From NCBI GenBank assembly GCA_963787375.1, contig CAWBCR010000017.1, positions 620,001 to 684,000 on the forward strand: DNA of 64,000 nt, in the 5' to 3' direction. Under the pieces are notes generated by a model that ran no database searches, was not told where the DNA came from, and worked only from the letters and a program-made list of their open reading frames with translations. Position numbers and translations under genes: made by a program. This DNA is from CAWBCR01 sp963787375. GTDB taxonomy: Bacteria > Chloroflexota > Anaerolineae > Aggregatilineales > UBA3940. Positions within the stretch are counted from its first letter, which is position 1. Each line of letters opens with the position of its first letter. Shown piece by piece: positions 28,431-38,230 of the stretch.

Positions 28431-29575
28431 CTGACGACGCAGCCGCAGACGTGGCGCTCGACCCCGAGCGCCAGCACAAGGCCAGGCAGTATGCGCGCAT
28501 CAGCCGCCGCCTGATGCTGGCCGATCTGGCGCTGGGTGGGGTGTACCTGCTGGTGTGGGTGCTGGCCGGCTGGCACCTCGCGCTGCGCGACCGGGTGGCG
28601 GCGATCACCGGCGTCCCGGCGCTCGCTATTCTGATCTATGCCTTCTTCTTCGGCCTGCCCTATTTCGTCATCGACCTGCCGCTGTCGTATTACAGCGGCT
28701 TCACGCTGCCGCACCGCTACGGGCAGAGCAACCAGACGCTCGGCAACTGGGTCGCCGACGAGCTCAAGGGGCTGGCGATCTCCGGCGTGCTGGGCGCGGT
28801 CGTGCTGGAGGTCATCTACTGGCTGCTGCGCGCCGCGCCGAACCTGTGGTGGCTGTTCGCCGCCGGGGCGATGCTGTTCTTCACCGTTGCGCTGTCGATC
28901 CTCGCGCCGGTGGTCATCATGCCGCTGTTCTACAAGTTCACGCCGCTCGAAGATGACGACCTCGTGCAGCGGCTGACCCGCCTGGCCGACCACGCTGGCG
29001 TCGAGGTGAAGGGCGTGTACCGCTTTGACATGTCGACCCGGACCAAGAGCGCCAACGCCGCTGTCATGGGGCTGGGCAGCACGCGCCGCATCGTGCTGGG
29101 CGATACGCTGCTCGACGCGTTCACGCCCGACGAGATCGAAACGGTCCTGGCCCACGAGCTGGCCCACATCGTACACAAAGATGTGCCGCTGCTGGTCGTC
29201 TCAAACTCGTTGCTGACGCTGGCCGGCTTCTTCGCCGCGCACCTGGCGCTGCGCTGGGCGGTCGGCGCGTATGGCCTGACCTCCATCGCCGATCCCGCCG
29301 GGCTGCCGGTGCTGGGGCTGGCGGTGGCCGTGATCAGCCTGATCGCGATGCCGCTGGGCAACGCCTTCTCGCGCTGGCGCGAGCGGCTGGCCGACCGCTA
29401 TTCGCTGGAGACGACTCGTCGTCCGGTCGACTTCGCCAACGCGATGACACGCATCGCCAACCAGAACCTGGGCGAATTCGACCCGGAGCCGTGGGTGGTG
29501 TTCCTGCTGTACTCGCATCCGCCGCTGGCCGAGCGTGTCGCCACAGCCCGCGCGTTTGAGACGGTCGGCGGATAG
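28427..29575 (+). CDS. M48-family membrane zinc metalloprotease
   Basis: 382 aa with about five transmembrane helices (~30-50, ~62-84, ~112-135, ~140-168, ~275-320). The zinc motif HELAH is at 243-247 in LAHELAHIVHKD and the third ligand is the Glu of RLADRYSLET. The N-terminal CAAX-peptidase (peptidase_M48_N) domain, with PLSYYSGFTLPHRYG, places it near Ste24 rather than short HtpX. The active site faces the cytoplasm or membrane interior, with roles in membrane-protein quality control (family knowledge). It is coupled to yjjX by ATGA. Confidence 0.93.
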   Translation: MTDDAAADVALDPERQHKARQYARISRRLMLADLALGGVYLLVWVLAGWHLALRDRVAAITGVPALAILIYAFFFGLPYFVIDLPLSYYSGFTLPHRYGQSNQTLGNWVADELKGLAISGVLGAVVLEVIYWLLRAAPNLWWLFAAGAMLFFTVALSILAPVVIMPLFYKFTPLEDDDLVQRLTRLADHAGVEVKGVYRFDMSTRTKSANAAVMGLGSTRRIVLGDTLLDAFTPDEIETVLAHELAHIVHKDVPLLVVSNSLLTLAGFFAAHLALRWAVGAYGLTSIADPAGLPVLGLAVAVISLIAMPLGNAFSRWRERLADRYSLETTRRPVDFANAMTRIANQNLGEFDPEPWVVFLLYSHPPLAERVATARAFETVGG

Positions 29576-29589
29576 GCGCAGGTCTGGTA

Positions 29590-29595
29590 CACTAG
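29590..29595 (+). promoter_or_regulatory. -10-like box upstream of wecB
   Basis: TACACT within TGGTACACTAGG, about 47 bases before the wecB ATG at 29642 and just after the M48 stop. The -35 region is not clear. Confidence 0.35.
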
Positions 29596-29641
29596 GCCCC
29601 GGTTCCATTCCACTTGATTCCCGATGACCGAGGGTTCACCC

Positions 29642-30748
29642 ATGCGTCGAGTTCTGCTCGTATTTGGCACGCGTCCGGAGGCGATCAAGATGGCCCCGCT
29701 GGTGCGGGTGCTGGCCGAGGGCGACTCCTTCGACGTGGTGACGTGTGTCACCGCGCAGCACCGCCAGATGCTTGACCAGGTGCTCGACTGGTTCCACATC
29801 ACGCCCGACTACGACCTCGACCTGATGCAGCCTAACCAGACGCTGGCCGGGCTGACAGCCCGCGCGCTGGAGGGCATCACCGGGGTGATCGAGCAGGTGC
29901 AGCCTGACGTGGTGCTGTCTCAGGGAGACACCACCACCGCCATGACGACCGCGCTGGCCGCCTTCTACCTGCGCGTGCCGGTCGGGCACGTCGAGGCCGG
30001 GCTGCGCACCTACGATATCTACAACCCCTTCCCCGAAGAGGTCAACCGCCACCTGATCTCGGTGATGACGACCTACAACTTCGCACCGACGCAAACCGCG
30101 CGCGCGGCGCTGCTGGCCGAGGGCGTCCGCCCTGAGTTGATCTACATCACCGGCAACACAGTTATCGACGCGCTGCGCTGGACGGTCGCGCAGCCGCACA
30201 CGCTCGACCTCGACATCCCGCTCGACCAGCCCGGCGAGCGGCTGATACTGGTCACCGCCCACCGGCGCGAGAGTTTCGGCGCGGATTTCGAGTCGATCTG
30301 CCACGCGCTGCGCCGCATCGCCGAGGGCAACCCGGATGTGCGCTTGGTGTACCCGGTCCACCTGAACCCCAACGTGCAGGAACCAGTCCACCGCCTGCTC
30401 GAAGGCGTCGAGCGTGTCCACCTGATCGAGCCGCTGGCTTACCCCGACTTCGCGCACCTGATGAACCGCGCCACGCTGGTCATCACCGATTTGGGCGGGC
30501 TTCAGGAAGAAGCGCCTGCGCTGGGCAAGCCGGTGCTGGTGATGCGCCGCACGACCGAGCGCCCCGAAGCGGTCGAGGCGGGCACTGCGCGGCTGGTCGG
30601 CACCGACGCCGACACCATCGTTGCCGCCGCCGCTGAGCTGCTGCACGACCGCGCCGCCTACGACGCGATGGCGACCGCCGTCTCGCCCTTTGGCGATGGC
30701 CACGCCGCCGAGCACATCGCCGCCATCCTTGCAGAATTGGAATTGTAG
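29642..30748 (+). CDS. wecB: UDP-N-acetylglucosamine 2-epimerase
   Basis: 368 aa, non-hydrolysing epimerase that converts UDP-GlcNAc to UDP-ManNAc for surface glycans. The N-terminal signature VLLVFGTRPEAIKMAPLV, the active-site segments QGDTTTAM and HVEAGLRTYD, then PFPEEVNRHLI and LITVTGNTVIDAL-type sequence are present, with VLVMRRTTERPEAVEAGT near the C-terminus. The ATG at 29642 was chosen (GAGGG upstream) over 29624. It is separated from tsaE, which converges, by a strong hairpin. Confidence 0.93.
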   Translation: MRRVLLVFGTRPEAIKMAPLVRVLAEGDSFDVVTCVTAQHRQMLDQVLDWFHITPDYDLDLMQPNQTLAGLTARALEGITGVIEQVQPDVVLSQGDTTTAMTTALAAFYLRVPVGHVEAGLRTYDIYNPFPEEVNRHLISVMTTYNFAPTQTARAALLAEGVRPELIYITGNTVIDALRWTVAQPHTLDLDIPLDQPGERLILVTAHRRESFGADFESICHALRRIAEGNPDVRLVYPVHLNPNVQEPVHRLLEGVERVHLIEPLAYPDFAHLMNRATLVITDLGGLQEEAPALGKPVLVMRRTTERPEAVEAGTARLVGTDADTIVAAAAELLHDRAAYDAMATAVSPFGDGHAAEHIAAILAELEL

Positions 30749-30774
30749 GGTCTGCCCCTGCCCTTCCTATACAA

Positions 30775-30807
30775 AAGAGACGCTGCACATTTCGCGCAGC
30801 GTCTCTT
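30775..30807. terminator. Bidirectional terminator between wecB and tsaE
   Basis: AAGAGACGCTGC (30775-30786) and GCAGCGTCTCTT (30796-30807), a 12-bp perfect stem with a 9-base loop; A-rich on the left and T-rich on the right, so it works on both strands. Confidence 0.85.
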
Positions 30808-30832
30808 GATATGTCTGGTCTGCCCCGGCTAT

Positions 30833-31309
30833 CTACTCATCAGTCAGCGAAGCCAGCAGCGTCCGCGCGCGCGGGCCTGTCGCGGTGAACACGAACTCAC
30901 GGCTGTCGCCGCCGGTGACGCGGATGTCGACCCACAGCCGCTCGGCAGGCAGCGCCGCCTCGATGCGCTCCGGCCACTCGACGACCAGCACGCCCGCCGC
31001 GCCAAGGATGTCGTCCAGCGCCGTCGTCTGCGCCTCGACCGCGCCCGACAGCCGGTAAGCATCCATGTGGTAGAAGCGCTGGCGGTCGGCCCGGCGGTGG
31101 TACTCGTTGACCAGTGTGAACGTCGGGCTGGTCGGCTGTTCGAGCGCCCCCCAGCCGCGCGCCAATCCGCGCGCCAGGCACGTCTTACCGGCCCCCAGCG
31201 TCCCGCACAGACACAGCACGTCGCCCGCTGCCAGCAGCGCGCCCAGGCGCTCACCCAGGCGCTCGCTGTCTTCCGCAGCGCGCGTTTCGGCGTGATAGGT
31301 CGTCATCAT
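30833..31309 (-). CDS. tsaE: tRNA threonylcarbamoyladenosine biosynthesis ATPase TsaE
   Basis: 158 aa, the normal TsaE length. P-loop GTLGAGKTCLARGLARGW, then SPTFTLVNEY and the Walker-B-like FYHMDAYRL; WPERIEAALP is a late family motif. It acts with TsaB/TsaD in making t6A37 in tRNAs that read ANN codons, which includes tRNA-Ile. The start ATG at 31309 lies seven bases after a minus-strand TACAAT (31322-31317) with no Shine-Dalgarno, so the mRNA is probably leaderless. No tsaB or tsaD is adjacent. Confidence 0.93.
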   Translation of the reverse strand: MMTTYHAETRAAEDSERLGERLGALLAAGDVLCLCGTLGAGKTCLARGLARGWGALEQPTSPTFTLVNEYHRRADRQRFYHMDAYRLSGAVEAQTTALDDILGAAGVLVVEWPERIEAALPAERLWVDIRVTGGDSREFVFTATGPRARTLLASLTDE

Positions 31310-31316
31310 GCTGCGG

Positions 31317-31322
31317 ATTGTA
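31317..31322 (-). promoter_or_regulatory. -10 box seven bases before the tsaE ATG
   Basis: Minus strand TACAAT then CCGCAGC then ATG. Identical core and spacing to the yjjX promoter. Confidence 0.55.
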
Positions 31323-31456
31323 ACAACAACCGCTGCCGCGCGCACGGCGAGAAGACTTCCTGCCACCGCACAGGTATGATATGATGGAAATGGAGCGAGT
31401 AAGGCGTCGCCGGCGTTTGTTTGACTGACAGGGAAAGCTCACCGCTGGAGGGCCAC

Positions 31457-31693
31457 ATGCGCGCTTACGTTCTTCTGAAGGTCAGCCCGCAGCATACCGC
31501 CGGGTTGATGAAGGGCCTGAAGAGAGACAGCGGCATCAGACGCGCCAACCTGATCCACGGCCCGTATGACTGCCTGCTGGAGGTTAACGGCAAAGACCTG
31601 GAAGCGATAAACGACACGGTGCTCCGCATCCGCGAGCAAGAGGGCGTGCTGGAGACGATGACGTGCCTCGTCGTCCAGTCGTGGAAGCGCTGA
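31457..31693 (+). CDS. Stand-alone AsnC/Lrp ligand-binding (RAM) domain protein
   Basis: 78 aa. RAYVLLKVSPQHT, then LIHGPYDCLLEVNGKDLEAI and TMTCLVVQ match the C-terminal alpha/beta ligand-binding domain of Lrp/AsnC regulators without a DNA-binding helix-turn-helix. Stand-alone versions can bind amino acids or modulate Lrp proteins. The ATG at 31457 has GGAGGG just upstream. Its promoter may be the TATGAT-like sequence near 31375. No full-length Lrp is nearby. Confidence 0.85.
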   Translation: MRAYVLLKVSPQHTAGLMKGLKRDSGIRRANLIHGPYDCLLEVNGKDLEAINDTVLRIREQEGVLETMTCLVVQSWKR

Positions 31694-31763
31694 CTCGTTC
31701 GGCCCGATCCCAAGCGCGTCACAGCATCTCCACTGTGACGCGCTCGCTTTTCGTGGGCGGCGG

Positions 31764-32132
31764 CTACTGCTTCGGGTTGGGGTCGTACAGCGCCTTGGAG
31801 ACCAGCACCGCGCCCAGCTCGACCAGCGCGATGATCAGCCACAGGTGCGGCGGCAGGTTGAACAGCGAGCCCAGCAGCCGATTGACAATGCCTCCCAGCC
31901 CGGTCGCCACGACCAGGATCGCCAGCAGGTAGGTGAACCAGCTCACGCGCCAGTTCATCTGCATGTCCTGATAGATGGCCGATCCGAGCAGCACCAGCCC
32001 CGGAATGAACAGCATCAGCTCGGGGAGCGTGTCGCGAAACAGGATATACAGCACTGCCGTGACGATCAGCACGATCCCCCACGTGAAAAGCTCGAAGCGT
32101 AGCTCAGGCGATCCGTTCGGGTTGTTCAGCAT
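31764..32132 (-). CDS. Small four-helix membrane protein
   Basis: 122 aa, four hydrophobic segments (~14-33, ~38-55, ~64-83, ~96-113) with short loops and a charged N-terminus. I do not recognise the family. GGGAGG lies six bases before the ATG, which supports it as a real gene. It is isolated between the AsnC-domain gene and the next minus-strand gene. Confidence 0.75.
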   Translation of the reverse strand: MLNNPNGSPELRFELFTWGIVLIVTAVLYILFRDTLPELMLFIPGLVLLGSAIYQDMQMNWRVSWFTYLLAILVVATGLGGIVNRLLGSLFNLPPHLWLIIALVELGAVLVSKALYDPNPKQ

Positions 32133-32209
32133 GACAGCCTCCCAGACAAATTGGCATGAGCGCAGTTGAGCCTATTGATAAGTATAGCGGCGGAGGCGGG
32201 CAAACAAAA

Positions 32210-32230
32210 GCAGCGGCACGAGGCCGCTGC
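32210..32230 (-). terminator. Intrinsic terminator after the 119-aa gene
   Basis: On the minus strand GCAGCGGC (32230-32223), loop CTCGT, GCCGCTGC (32217-32210), then TTTTGTTT. A textbook hairpin plus T-rich tail, 25 bases past the stop. Confidence 0.85.
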
Positions 32231-32254
32231 ATCAGGTCGAGCCGGGATGAGCGC

Positions 32255-32614
32255 TCAGGCGGCGATGCGAACCTGCCGCCGCGCAGCCTTGCGGGTTTTC
32301 ATGGCTTCCAGGGTGAACCGTACCTCGTCGAGGTTTCTGTAATACAGGTCGAGAAGTTCCTGCTCGCTGCCCTTAAAATGGCGCAGCGTGTCTGCGGCGC
32401 ACAGCGCGCAGGTGTCTGACGTGGGGCAAGTGGTGTGCGTGTCGTCTGGACAGGCGTGGACCCGCCGCACGGTCAGTGTGAAGGCAATCGCCTGCGGGTC
32501 GCTGTAGGGCAGCCTGGCGACCCAGTCCACAAGGTCCATCCAGCGTTGCGTATGCTGCCGGCGAAGGCGGTTGATCGCGAAGTCAGGATACAGGTACTGG
32601 GTTTGCAGCGACAT
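32255..32614 (-). CDS. Hypothetical protein with a cysteine cluster
   Basis: 119 aa, mainly helical and soluble. A central segment has four Cys in C-x6-C-x5-C-x2-C spacing (HACPDDTHTTCPTSDTCALC), which could bind a metal. I cannot name the family. GAGGAG is five bases before the ATG and a strong terminator follows, so it is very likely expressed as a single-gene unit. Confidence 0.75.
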   Translation of the reverse strand: MSLQTQYLYPDFAINRLRRQHTQRWMDLVDWVARLPYSDPQAIAFTLTVRRVHACPDDTHTTCPTSDTCALCAADTLRHFKGSEQELLDLYYRNLDEVRFTLEAMKTRKAARRQVRIAA

Positions 32615-32772
32615 CTCGTCTCCTCACATGCCGTTCGACCATATGTTCGTATTCCTCTCCAGTTTAAACGGTTTACGCGCTGTCTTCAATACGTAGGTCG
32701 CTTGAGTATGGTTTCTAAATGGTTATAAAAGGTCGGTTGTTTGCCAGCCGAGACTCAGGCCCGGTTGTATGC

Positions 32773-32778
32773 TAGAAT
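32773..32778 (+). promoter_or_regulatory. -10 box of the structured leader
   Basis: TAGAAT; transcription would start near 32785, giving a ~110-base leader before the ATG at 32895. No good -35 match. Confidence 0.4.
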
Positions 32779-32784
32779 GGATTC

Positions 32785-32894
32785 AGGGAGTCACGTCAGA
32801 CGGCTTGAGGGAAGCAGCCCGGCACGCTAAACTCACCTACATCGGAAGGTGGGACGCGTGACGAAAGGCCGGGTTCCAGAAGGGATACTGCGAC
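32785..32894 (+). ncRNA. Structured leader RNA of unknown class
   Basis: The leader folds into nested stems: CCCGG (32818-32822) with CCGGG (32869-32873), CACGC (32823-32827) with GCGTG (32856-32860), and CACCT (32834-32838) with AGGTG (32847-32851). A competing stem is available because GTCACG (32790-32795) is complementary to CGTGAC (32857-32862), overlapping the middle stem. Two mutually exclusive folds ahead of a ribosome site (AAGGGA at about 32879-32884) are what a riboswitch would look like. It does not match a class I can identify. Confidence 0.4.
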
Positions 32895-33233
32895 ATGCCG
32901 GACCAGGAACGTGAGATCATCATACCCAGGTACAAAGTGATCGTCTTGTATGACGTGCTGCCATCGAATCACGAGAGCTACTTCCAGTTTGTGATGAGTG
33001 AGTTTGTCCCATCGCTGCAAGAAATGAACGTCTACATGACCGAGGCGTGGCACACGGCCTATGGAGATTATCCGCTGCGCATGGCGATCTTTGTCGCCGA
33101 AGACATTGGGACGATCTGGTCGATGCTGGACAGCGACCGCTGGCAGGAGCTGGAAAGCCGCTTTCAGAGTTACGTACGCAACTACTCGCTGAAGGTCGTC
33201 AAGTACCGGCGCGGATTCCAGTTCATCCGCTAG
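32895..33233 (+). CDS. Small conserved hypothetical protein
   Basis: 112 aa, soluble alpha/beta. The pattern (YKVIVLYDVLPSNHESYFQF ... RWQELESRFQSYV ... LKVVKYRRGFQFI) suggests a ferredoxin-like dimeric alpha+beta barrel fold (NIPSNAP/ABM-like), but this is a fold guess. No catalytic residues are evident. It is preceded by an unusual structured leader and followed by a hairpin with T5. Confidence 0.75.
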   Translation: MPDQEREIIIPRYKVIVLYDVLPSNHESYFQFVMSEFVPSLQEMNVYMTEAWHTAYGDYPLRMAIFVAEDIGTIWSMLDSDRWQELESRFQSYVRNYSLKVVKYRRGFQFIR

Positions 33234-33244
33234 CCGAAATCGGT

Positions 33245-33250
33245 TATAAT
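33245..33250 (+). promoter_or_regulatory. Perfect -10 box upstream of the epimerase gene
   Basis: TATAAT, with TTCATC 17 bases upstream as a weak -35. The predicted start at about 33257 is immediately before the hairpin at 33260-33294. Confidence 0.5.
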
Positions 33251-33259
33251 TCACGCAGT

Positions 33260-33299
33260 GACGCCCCTGAATGCAGGCCCGTTCAAGGGGCGTCCTTTT
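33260..33299 (+). terminator. Intrinsic terminator or attenuator
   Basis: GACGCCCCT (33260-33268) pairs with AGGGGCGTC (33286-33294), followed by CTTTTT. It either ends the 112-aa gene's transcript or, if the TATAAT at 33245 is used, forms the first thing transcribed and could attenuate the epimerase gene. Confidence 0.7.
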
Positions 33300-33339
33300 T
33301 GGCAGGCATCATTCTCACCGCTCAGGAGAACAGCCCGAT

Positions 33340-34275
33340 ATGCGATTTCTGGTGACCGGCGGGGCAGGCTTTCTGGGCGCTGCGCTGTCGAACCGGCTGG
33401 TTGGCGAGGGGCACGAGGTGCGCGTCATCGACAACCTGACGGCGGGCAGCCCGGAGATACTCGACCCACGCGTGCTGTTCACACGCGGCGACGTGGCCGA
33501 TATCCCCAAGCTGTGGACACTGCTCCAGGACGTGGACTGCGTGTACCACCTGGCGGCGCGGGTATCTGTCCAGGAATTGATTAACTACCCGCGCGACTAC
33601 AACCATGTCAACGTCGGCGGGACGGTGAGCGTCATGGAGGCCATGCGTGATGTCGGCGTGCAGCGCGTGGTGCTGACCTCGTCGGGCGCGGTCTACGGCA
33701 AACAGAGCGCGCAGCCCGTGGGCGAGGACATGACGCCCGACCCCGACTCGCCATATGCGGTCAGCAAGCTGTCTGCCGAGAGCTACGTGCGGACCATCGG
33801 CACGCTGTGGGGTATCGAGACGGTATCGCTGCGGATCTTTAACGCCTACGGGCCCGGCCAGCAGCTTCCGGCGTCGCACGCGCCGGTCATCCCGCGCTTC
33901 ATCAAGGCCGCGCTGAGCGGCGCGTCGCTGGTCATTTTTGGCGATGGCGCGCAGACCCGCGACTTTGTGTACGTCGACGACGTGATCAACGTGCTGGTCG
34001 TTGCGGCGACGGCCCTCAACGTCGACCGGCAGGTGATCAACGTCGGCAGCGGGACCGAGACGAGCATCGCCGATCTGGCGGCGGCGGTCGGCAGGGTCGT
34101 CGGCAGGCCGCTGGAGCCGATTGCCAACGCCGGCAAATCAGGCGGCGTGGACCGCATGTGCGCCGACCTGACCCGCGCGCGGGCGCTGCTTGGCTTTGTG
34201 CCGACCATCGATCTGCTCGACGGGCTGGCGCTGACGCTGGAGCGCGACACGCGTTTCACTGTGCAGGGGTCGTGA
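33340..34275 (+). CDS. NAD-dependent sugar epimerase/dehydratase
   Basis: 311 aa, extended short-chain dehydrogenase. The NAD-binding motif is LVTGGAGFLGAAL; the catalytic triad is Ser in LTSSGAVYG and YxxxK in PYAVSKLSAE. This fits the UDP-glucose 4-epimerase / UDP-glucuronate family, acting on a nucleotide sugar. AGGAG lies 12 bases before the ATG at 33340. Substrate cannot be assigned; UDP-GlcNAc or UDP-glucuronate 4-epimerase are the closest possibilities. It supplements the ugd/wecB sugar-nucleotide genes in the window. Confidence 0.9.
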   Translation: MRFLVTGGAGFLGAALSNRLVGEGHEVRVIDNLTAGSPEILDPRVLFTRGDVADIPKLWTLLQDVDCVYHLAARVSVQELINYPRDYNHVNVGGTVSVMEAMRDVGVQRVVLTSSGAVYGKQSAQPVGEDMTPDPDSPYAVSKLSAESYVRTIGTLWGIETVSLRIFNAYGPGQQLPASHAPVIPRFIKAALSGASLVIFGDGAQTRDFVYVDDVINVLVVAATALNVDRQVINVGSGTETSIADLAAAVGRVVGRPLEPIANAGKSGGVDRMCADLTRARALLGFVPTIDLLDGLALTLERDTRFTVQGS

Positions 34276-34304
34276 CGTCTTCGACGGGTGCGCCGCTACT
34301 GTGC

Positions 34305-34310
34305 TACACT
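34305..34310 (+). promoter_or_regulatory. -10 box seven bases before the mpg ATG
   Basis: TACACT, TCTGCGC, ATG. Leaderless arrangement, as for yjjX and tsaE. Confidence 0.5.
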
Positions 34311-34317
34311 TCTGCGC

Positions 34318-34917
34318 ATGACTCGACTGGACCGCGCTTTCTTCACACGCGATACGGTGACCGTCGCGCGCGACCTTCTGGGCCGCACGCTCGTACATAT
34401 CATCGATGGGCAGCGGGCTGCCGGGCGCGTGGTCGAAGTGGAGGCCTACACCGGCTGGGATGACGAAGGCTCGCACGGGCACGGGGGCATCACGCCGCGC
34501 AACGCGGTCATGTTCGGCCCGGCGGGCTTCAGCTACGTGTATTTCATCTACGGCATGTACTGGATGTTCAACGTGGTGGCCAGGCCGCCCGGTGTCGACT
34601 ATTCAGGCGCGATCCTGGTGCGTGCCGTGGAGCCGCTTGAGGGGTTACAACTGATGGCGCAGCGCCGTCCGGCGCGCCCGCAGAAGGAATGGACCAGCGG
34701 ACCAGCGCGGCTGGCGCTGGCGCTGGGAATTGCCCGCGAGCAGAACGGCCTCGACCTGACGGCGCACGGCAGCCCGCTCTTTTTCGAGCCGGGCAGCCCG
34801 CCATCCGCCGGCGCGATCCGCAGCGGCCCGCGCATCGGGCTGGGCTCGGTATCAGCAGAATGGCGCGACAAGCCGTGGCGCTTCTGGATCGACGGCAGTC
34901 CGTTCGTCTCGCGTTGA
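34318..34917 (+). CDS. mpg: DNA-3-methyladenine glycosylase (AAG/MPG type)
   Basis: 199 aa, the typical bacterial length. It removes alkylated purines. RDLLGRTLVHII near the N-terminus, the catalytic Glu in GRVVEVEAYTGWDD, the base-flipping pocket segment RNAVMFGPAGFSYVYFIYG (the conserved Tyr residues), and the C-terminal GPRIGL and WRFWIDGSPFVS are all family hallmarks. The ATG at 34318 follows a -10 box, with no Shine-Dalgarno. It lies 31 bases upstream of fabI in a run mpg-fabI-mutS2. Confidence 0.94.
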   Translation: MTRLDRAFFTRDTVTVARDLLGRTLVHIIDGQRAAGRVVEVEAYTGWDDEGSHGHGGITPRNAVMFGPAGFSYVYFIYGMYWMFNVVARPPGVDYSGAILVRAVEPLEGLQLMAQRRPARPQKEWTSGPARLALALGIAREQNGLDLTAHGSPLFFEPGSPPSAGAIRSGPRIGLGSVSAEWRDKPWRFWIDGSPFVSR

Positions 34918-34947
34918 ATGCTGTCATCATCAGAAAGGGGACACACG

Positions 34948-35782
<835 letters not shown>

Positions 35783-35811
<29 letters not shown>

Positions 35812-38224
35812 GCTCGACAAGATTTTGAACCAACTGGCAGGGTACGCGGCCTTTTCGGCCAGCCGTGCCCTGCTCAGCGAACTGAAGCCAACCAACGATA
35901 TCGAAGAGGCGCAGCGCCGCCAGCAGGAAACAAGCGAGGCATGCGACCTGATCGCCGAGCGCGACACCCTCACCATCGGCGGCGCGCGCGACGTGCGTCC
36001 CTACGCCGGTAACGCCGCGCGAGACATGACGCTCCAGCCGGACCAACTGCTGGAGATCAAGGCCACCCTGCAGGCCGCCGCCGCGCTCAAGAAGACCATC
36101 AGCCGCGCCGGGGATCGCTTCCCGCTGCTCAACGAGATCGCCTACGGGCTCGACGAGGGCCACGCGGTGGTCGACGCGATCACGCGTGTGATCGGCGAGC
36201 AGGGCGACGTGCTCGACTCGGCCAGCCCCAGGCTGGGCCAGCTTCGCCGCGAACTGCGCATCGCGCATGACCGGCTGCAATCGAAGCTGCAGGCCATCGT
36301 CTCCAACAACGCCAACGCCCCCTACCTGCAGGAAGCGCTGATCACCCAGCGTGGCGGGCGCTACGTGATCCCCGTCAAGGCTGAGGCCAAAGGCCGCCTG
36401 AAGGGCATCGTCCACGACCAGTCTTCGTCGGGCGCGACACTGTTCGTCGAGCCGATGGCCACCGTCGAGATCAACAACCAGATCCGCGAGCTGGAGCTGT
36501 CGGAGCAGGACGAGGTGCTGCGCATCCTGCGCGAGGTGAGCGCCATCGTCGGCGAGCATGCCGACCGCATCATCTGGACGGTCGACGCGCTGGCACAGAT
36601 CGACGCGGCCTTCGCCAAGGCGCGCTACGCCAGCGTGCTGCGCGCCGCAGAGCCGGCGCTGGTCGGCTTTGACGATCAGCGCTACCCCGGCAGCACGCTC
36701 AGGCTGTACCAGGCCCGCCATCCACTGATCGACCCGCAGCGCGTGGTGCCCGTCGACGTGGAGCTTGACGAAAATACCTACATCCTGATCATCACCGGGC
36801 CGAACACCGGCGGCAAGACCGTCTCGCTGAAGACGGTCGGCCTGCTGACGCTGATGGCGCTGTGCGGACTGCACATCCCGGCAGCGCCCGGTTCGACGCT
36901 GACCGTATTCGACGCGGTCTACGCCGACATCGGCGATGAGCAGAGCATCGAGCAGTCGCTCAGCACCTTCTCGTCGCACCTGACGCACATCATCGACATC
37001 CTGGGGCGGGCCGACGAGCGCTCGCTGGTGCTGCTTGATGAGCTGGGGTCGGGCACCGACCCGGCGGAAGGCGCGGCCATCGCGCGGGCGATCCTCAACG
37101 ACCTACTCCGGCGCGGTGTGACGACCTTCGTCGCCACCCACTACCCGGAGTTGAAGCTGTACGCGCACAGCACGCCCGGCGTGCGCAACGCCAGCGTCGA
37201 GTTCGACGTGGAGACGCTGTCGCCCACCTACCACCTGATCATCGGGCTGCCGGGCCGCTCGAACGCCATCGCCATCGCGACTCGGCTGGGCCTGCCGCAG
37301 TCGGTCATCGACGAGGCGCGCGGCTATGTCGGCGCGGAAGACCTGCACGCCGATGACCTGCTCGAAGAGATTCACCGCACGCGTGAGGAAATCCGCGAGA
37401 CACAGAACCGGCTGGTGAAAACCGAGCACGACCTGACCCGCCTGCGTGACGAGCTGCAGGCGCGGCTGGAAGGCATCGAGCAGGAGCGCGAGCAGGTGAT
37501 CGAGGAAGCGCGCGCCGAGGCTCAGGCCGAGCTAGACGCGCTGCAGGACGAGATCCGCGACCTGCGCCGCCGCCTGCGGGCCATCCCGCCCACGCAGTTC
37601 GAGTCGGGCGCGGAGCTGGTCGAGGCGCTGCGCGGCGTCGAGGCGGATGCGGTGCAGGTCCGCGATCTGATCGAGACGCCAATCCCGCGGGTGACGGCTC
37701 CTGCCGCCCCGCCGCCAGAGCCGGAACCGGAGGAAGAGGCCGCGCGCCCGCTGCGCGTGGGCGATACGGTGTTCGTATCGCGGCTCAACTCGGAAGGCGA
37801 GGTCGTCTCGCTGGATACCGGCAGCGATGACGAGATCGAGGTGCAGGTCGGCCAGTTCCGCGTGCGGGTCGATCCTGTCGAGGTGGAATTCCGCACCGGG
37901 CGCAGGCGCAAGCCTGCCGAGGAAGGCGAGGATCGGCGCGGCGGGGGTGTCAAGCTGCCCCACGCGGAAAGCCCCGGCATGGAGCTTCAACTGCTGGGCA
38001 TGACGCTCGATGAGGCACTGCCCACCCTCGACGCCTATCTCGATCAGGCCTACATGGCCGGGCTGCCGTGGGTGCGGATCGTGCATGGCAAGGGCAGCGG
38101 CGTGCTGCGCAAGGGCGTGCGCGATACGCTCAGGCGCAATTCGCTGGTGAAGGAATTCGACAATGCACCCTATGATCAGGGCGGCGAGGGCGCGACCATC
38201 GTCAAGTTCGTGCCGCTGACGTAA
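35783..38224 (+). CDS. mutS2: Endonuclease MutS2 / ribosome rescue ATPase
   Basis: 813 aa. MutS-like ATPase: core and lever helices, Walker A in TGPNTGGKTVSLKTVGLL, Walker B in SLVLLDELGSGTDPAEG, a long coiled coil (~515-600), a KOW-like segment (LRVGDTVFVSRLNSEGEV) and a C-terminal Smr domain with VRIVHGKGSGVLRKGVRD. In the Smr domain the LDLRG motif is altered to LQLLG. MutS2 splits collided ribosomes and feeds the RqcH pathway (known in B. subtilis). It overlaps fabI by 29 bases. A terminator hairpin follows. Confidence 0.93.
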
Positions 38225-38230
38225 ATCACG

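Noticed and set aside
32800..32830. SRP (4.5S) RNA-like GGGAAGCAGCC motif
   Set aside because: The core has GTCAG and GGAAGCAGCC, but lacks the GNRA-capped helix 8 and the rest does not fit.
32823..32860. Cyclic di-GMP-I riboswitch resemblance (GTGGGACGC)
   Set aside because: Only a short stretch matches; the tetraloop receptor and the second helix are not as expected. Left as unknown leader.
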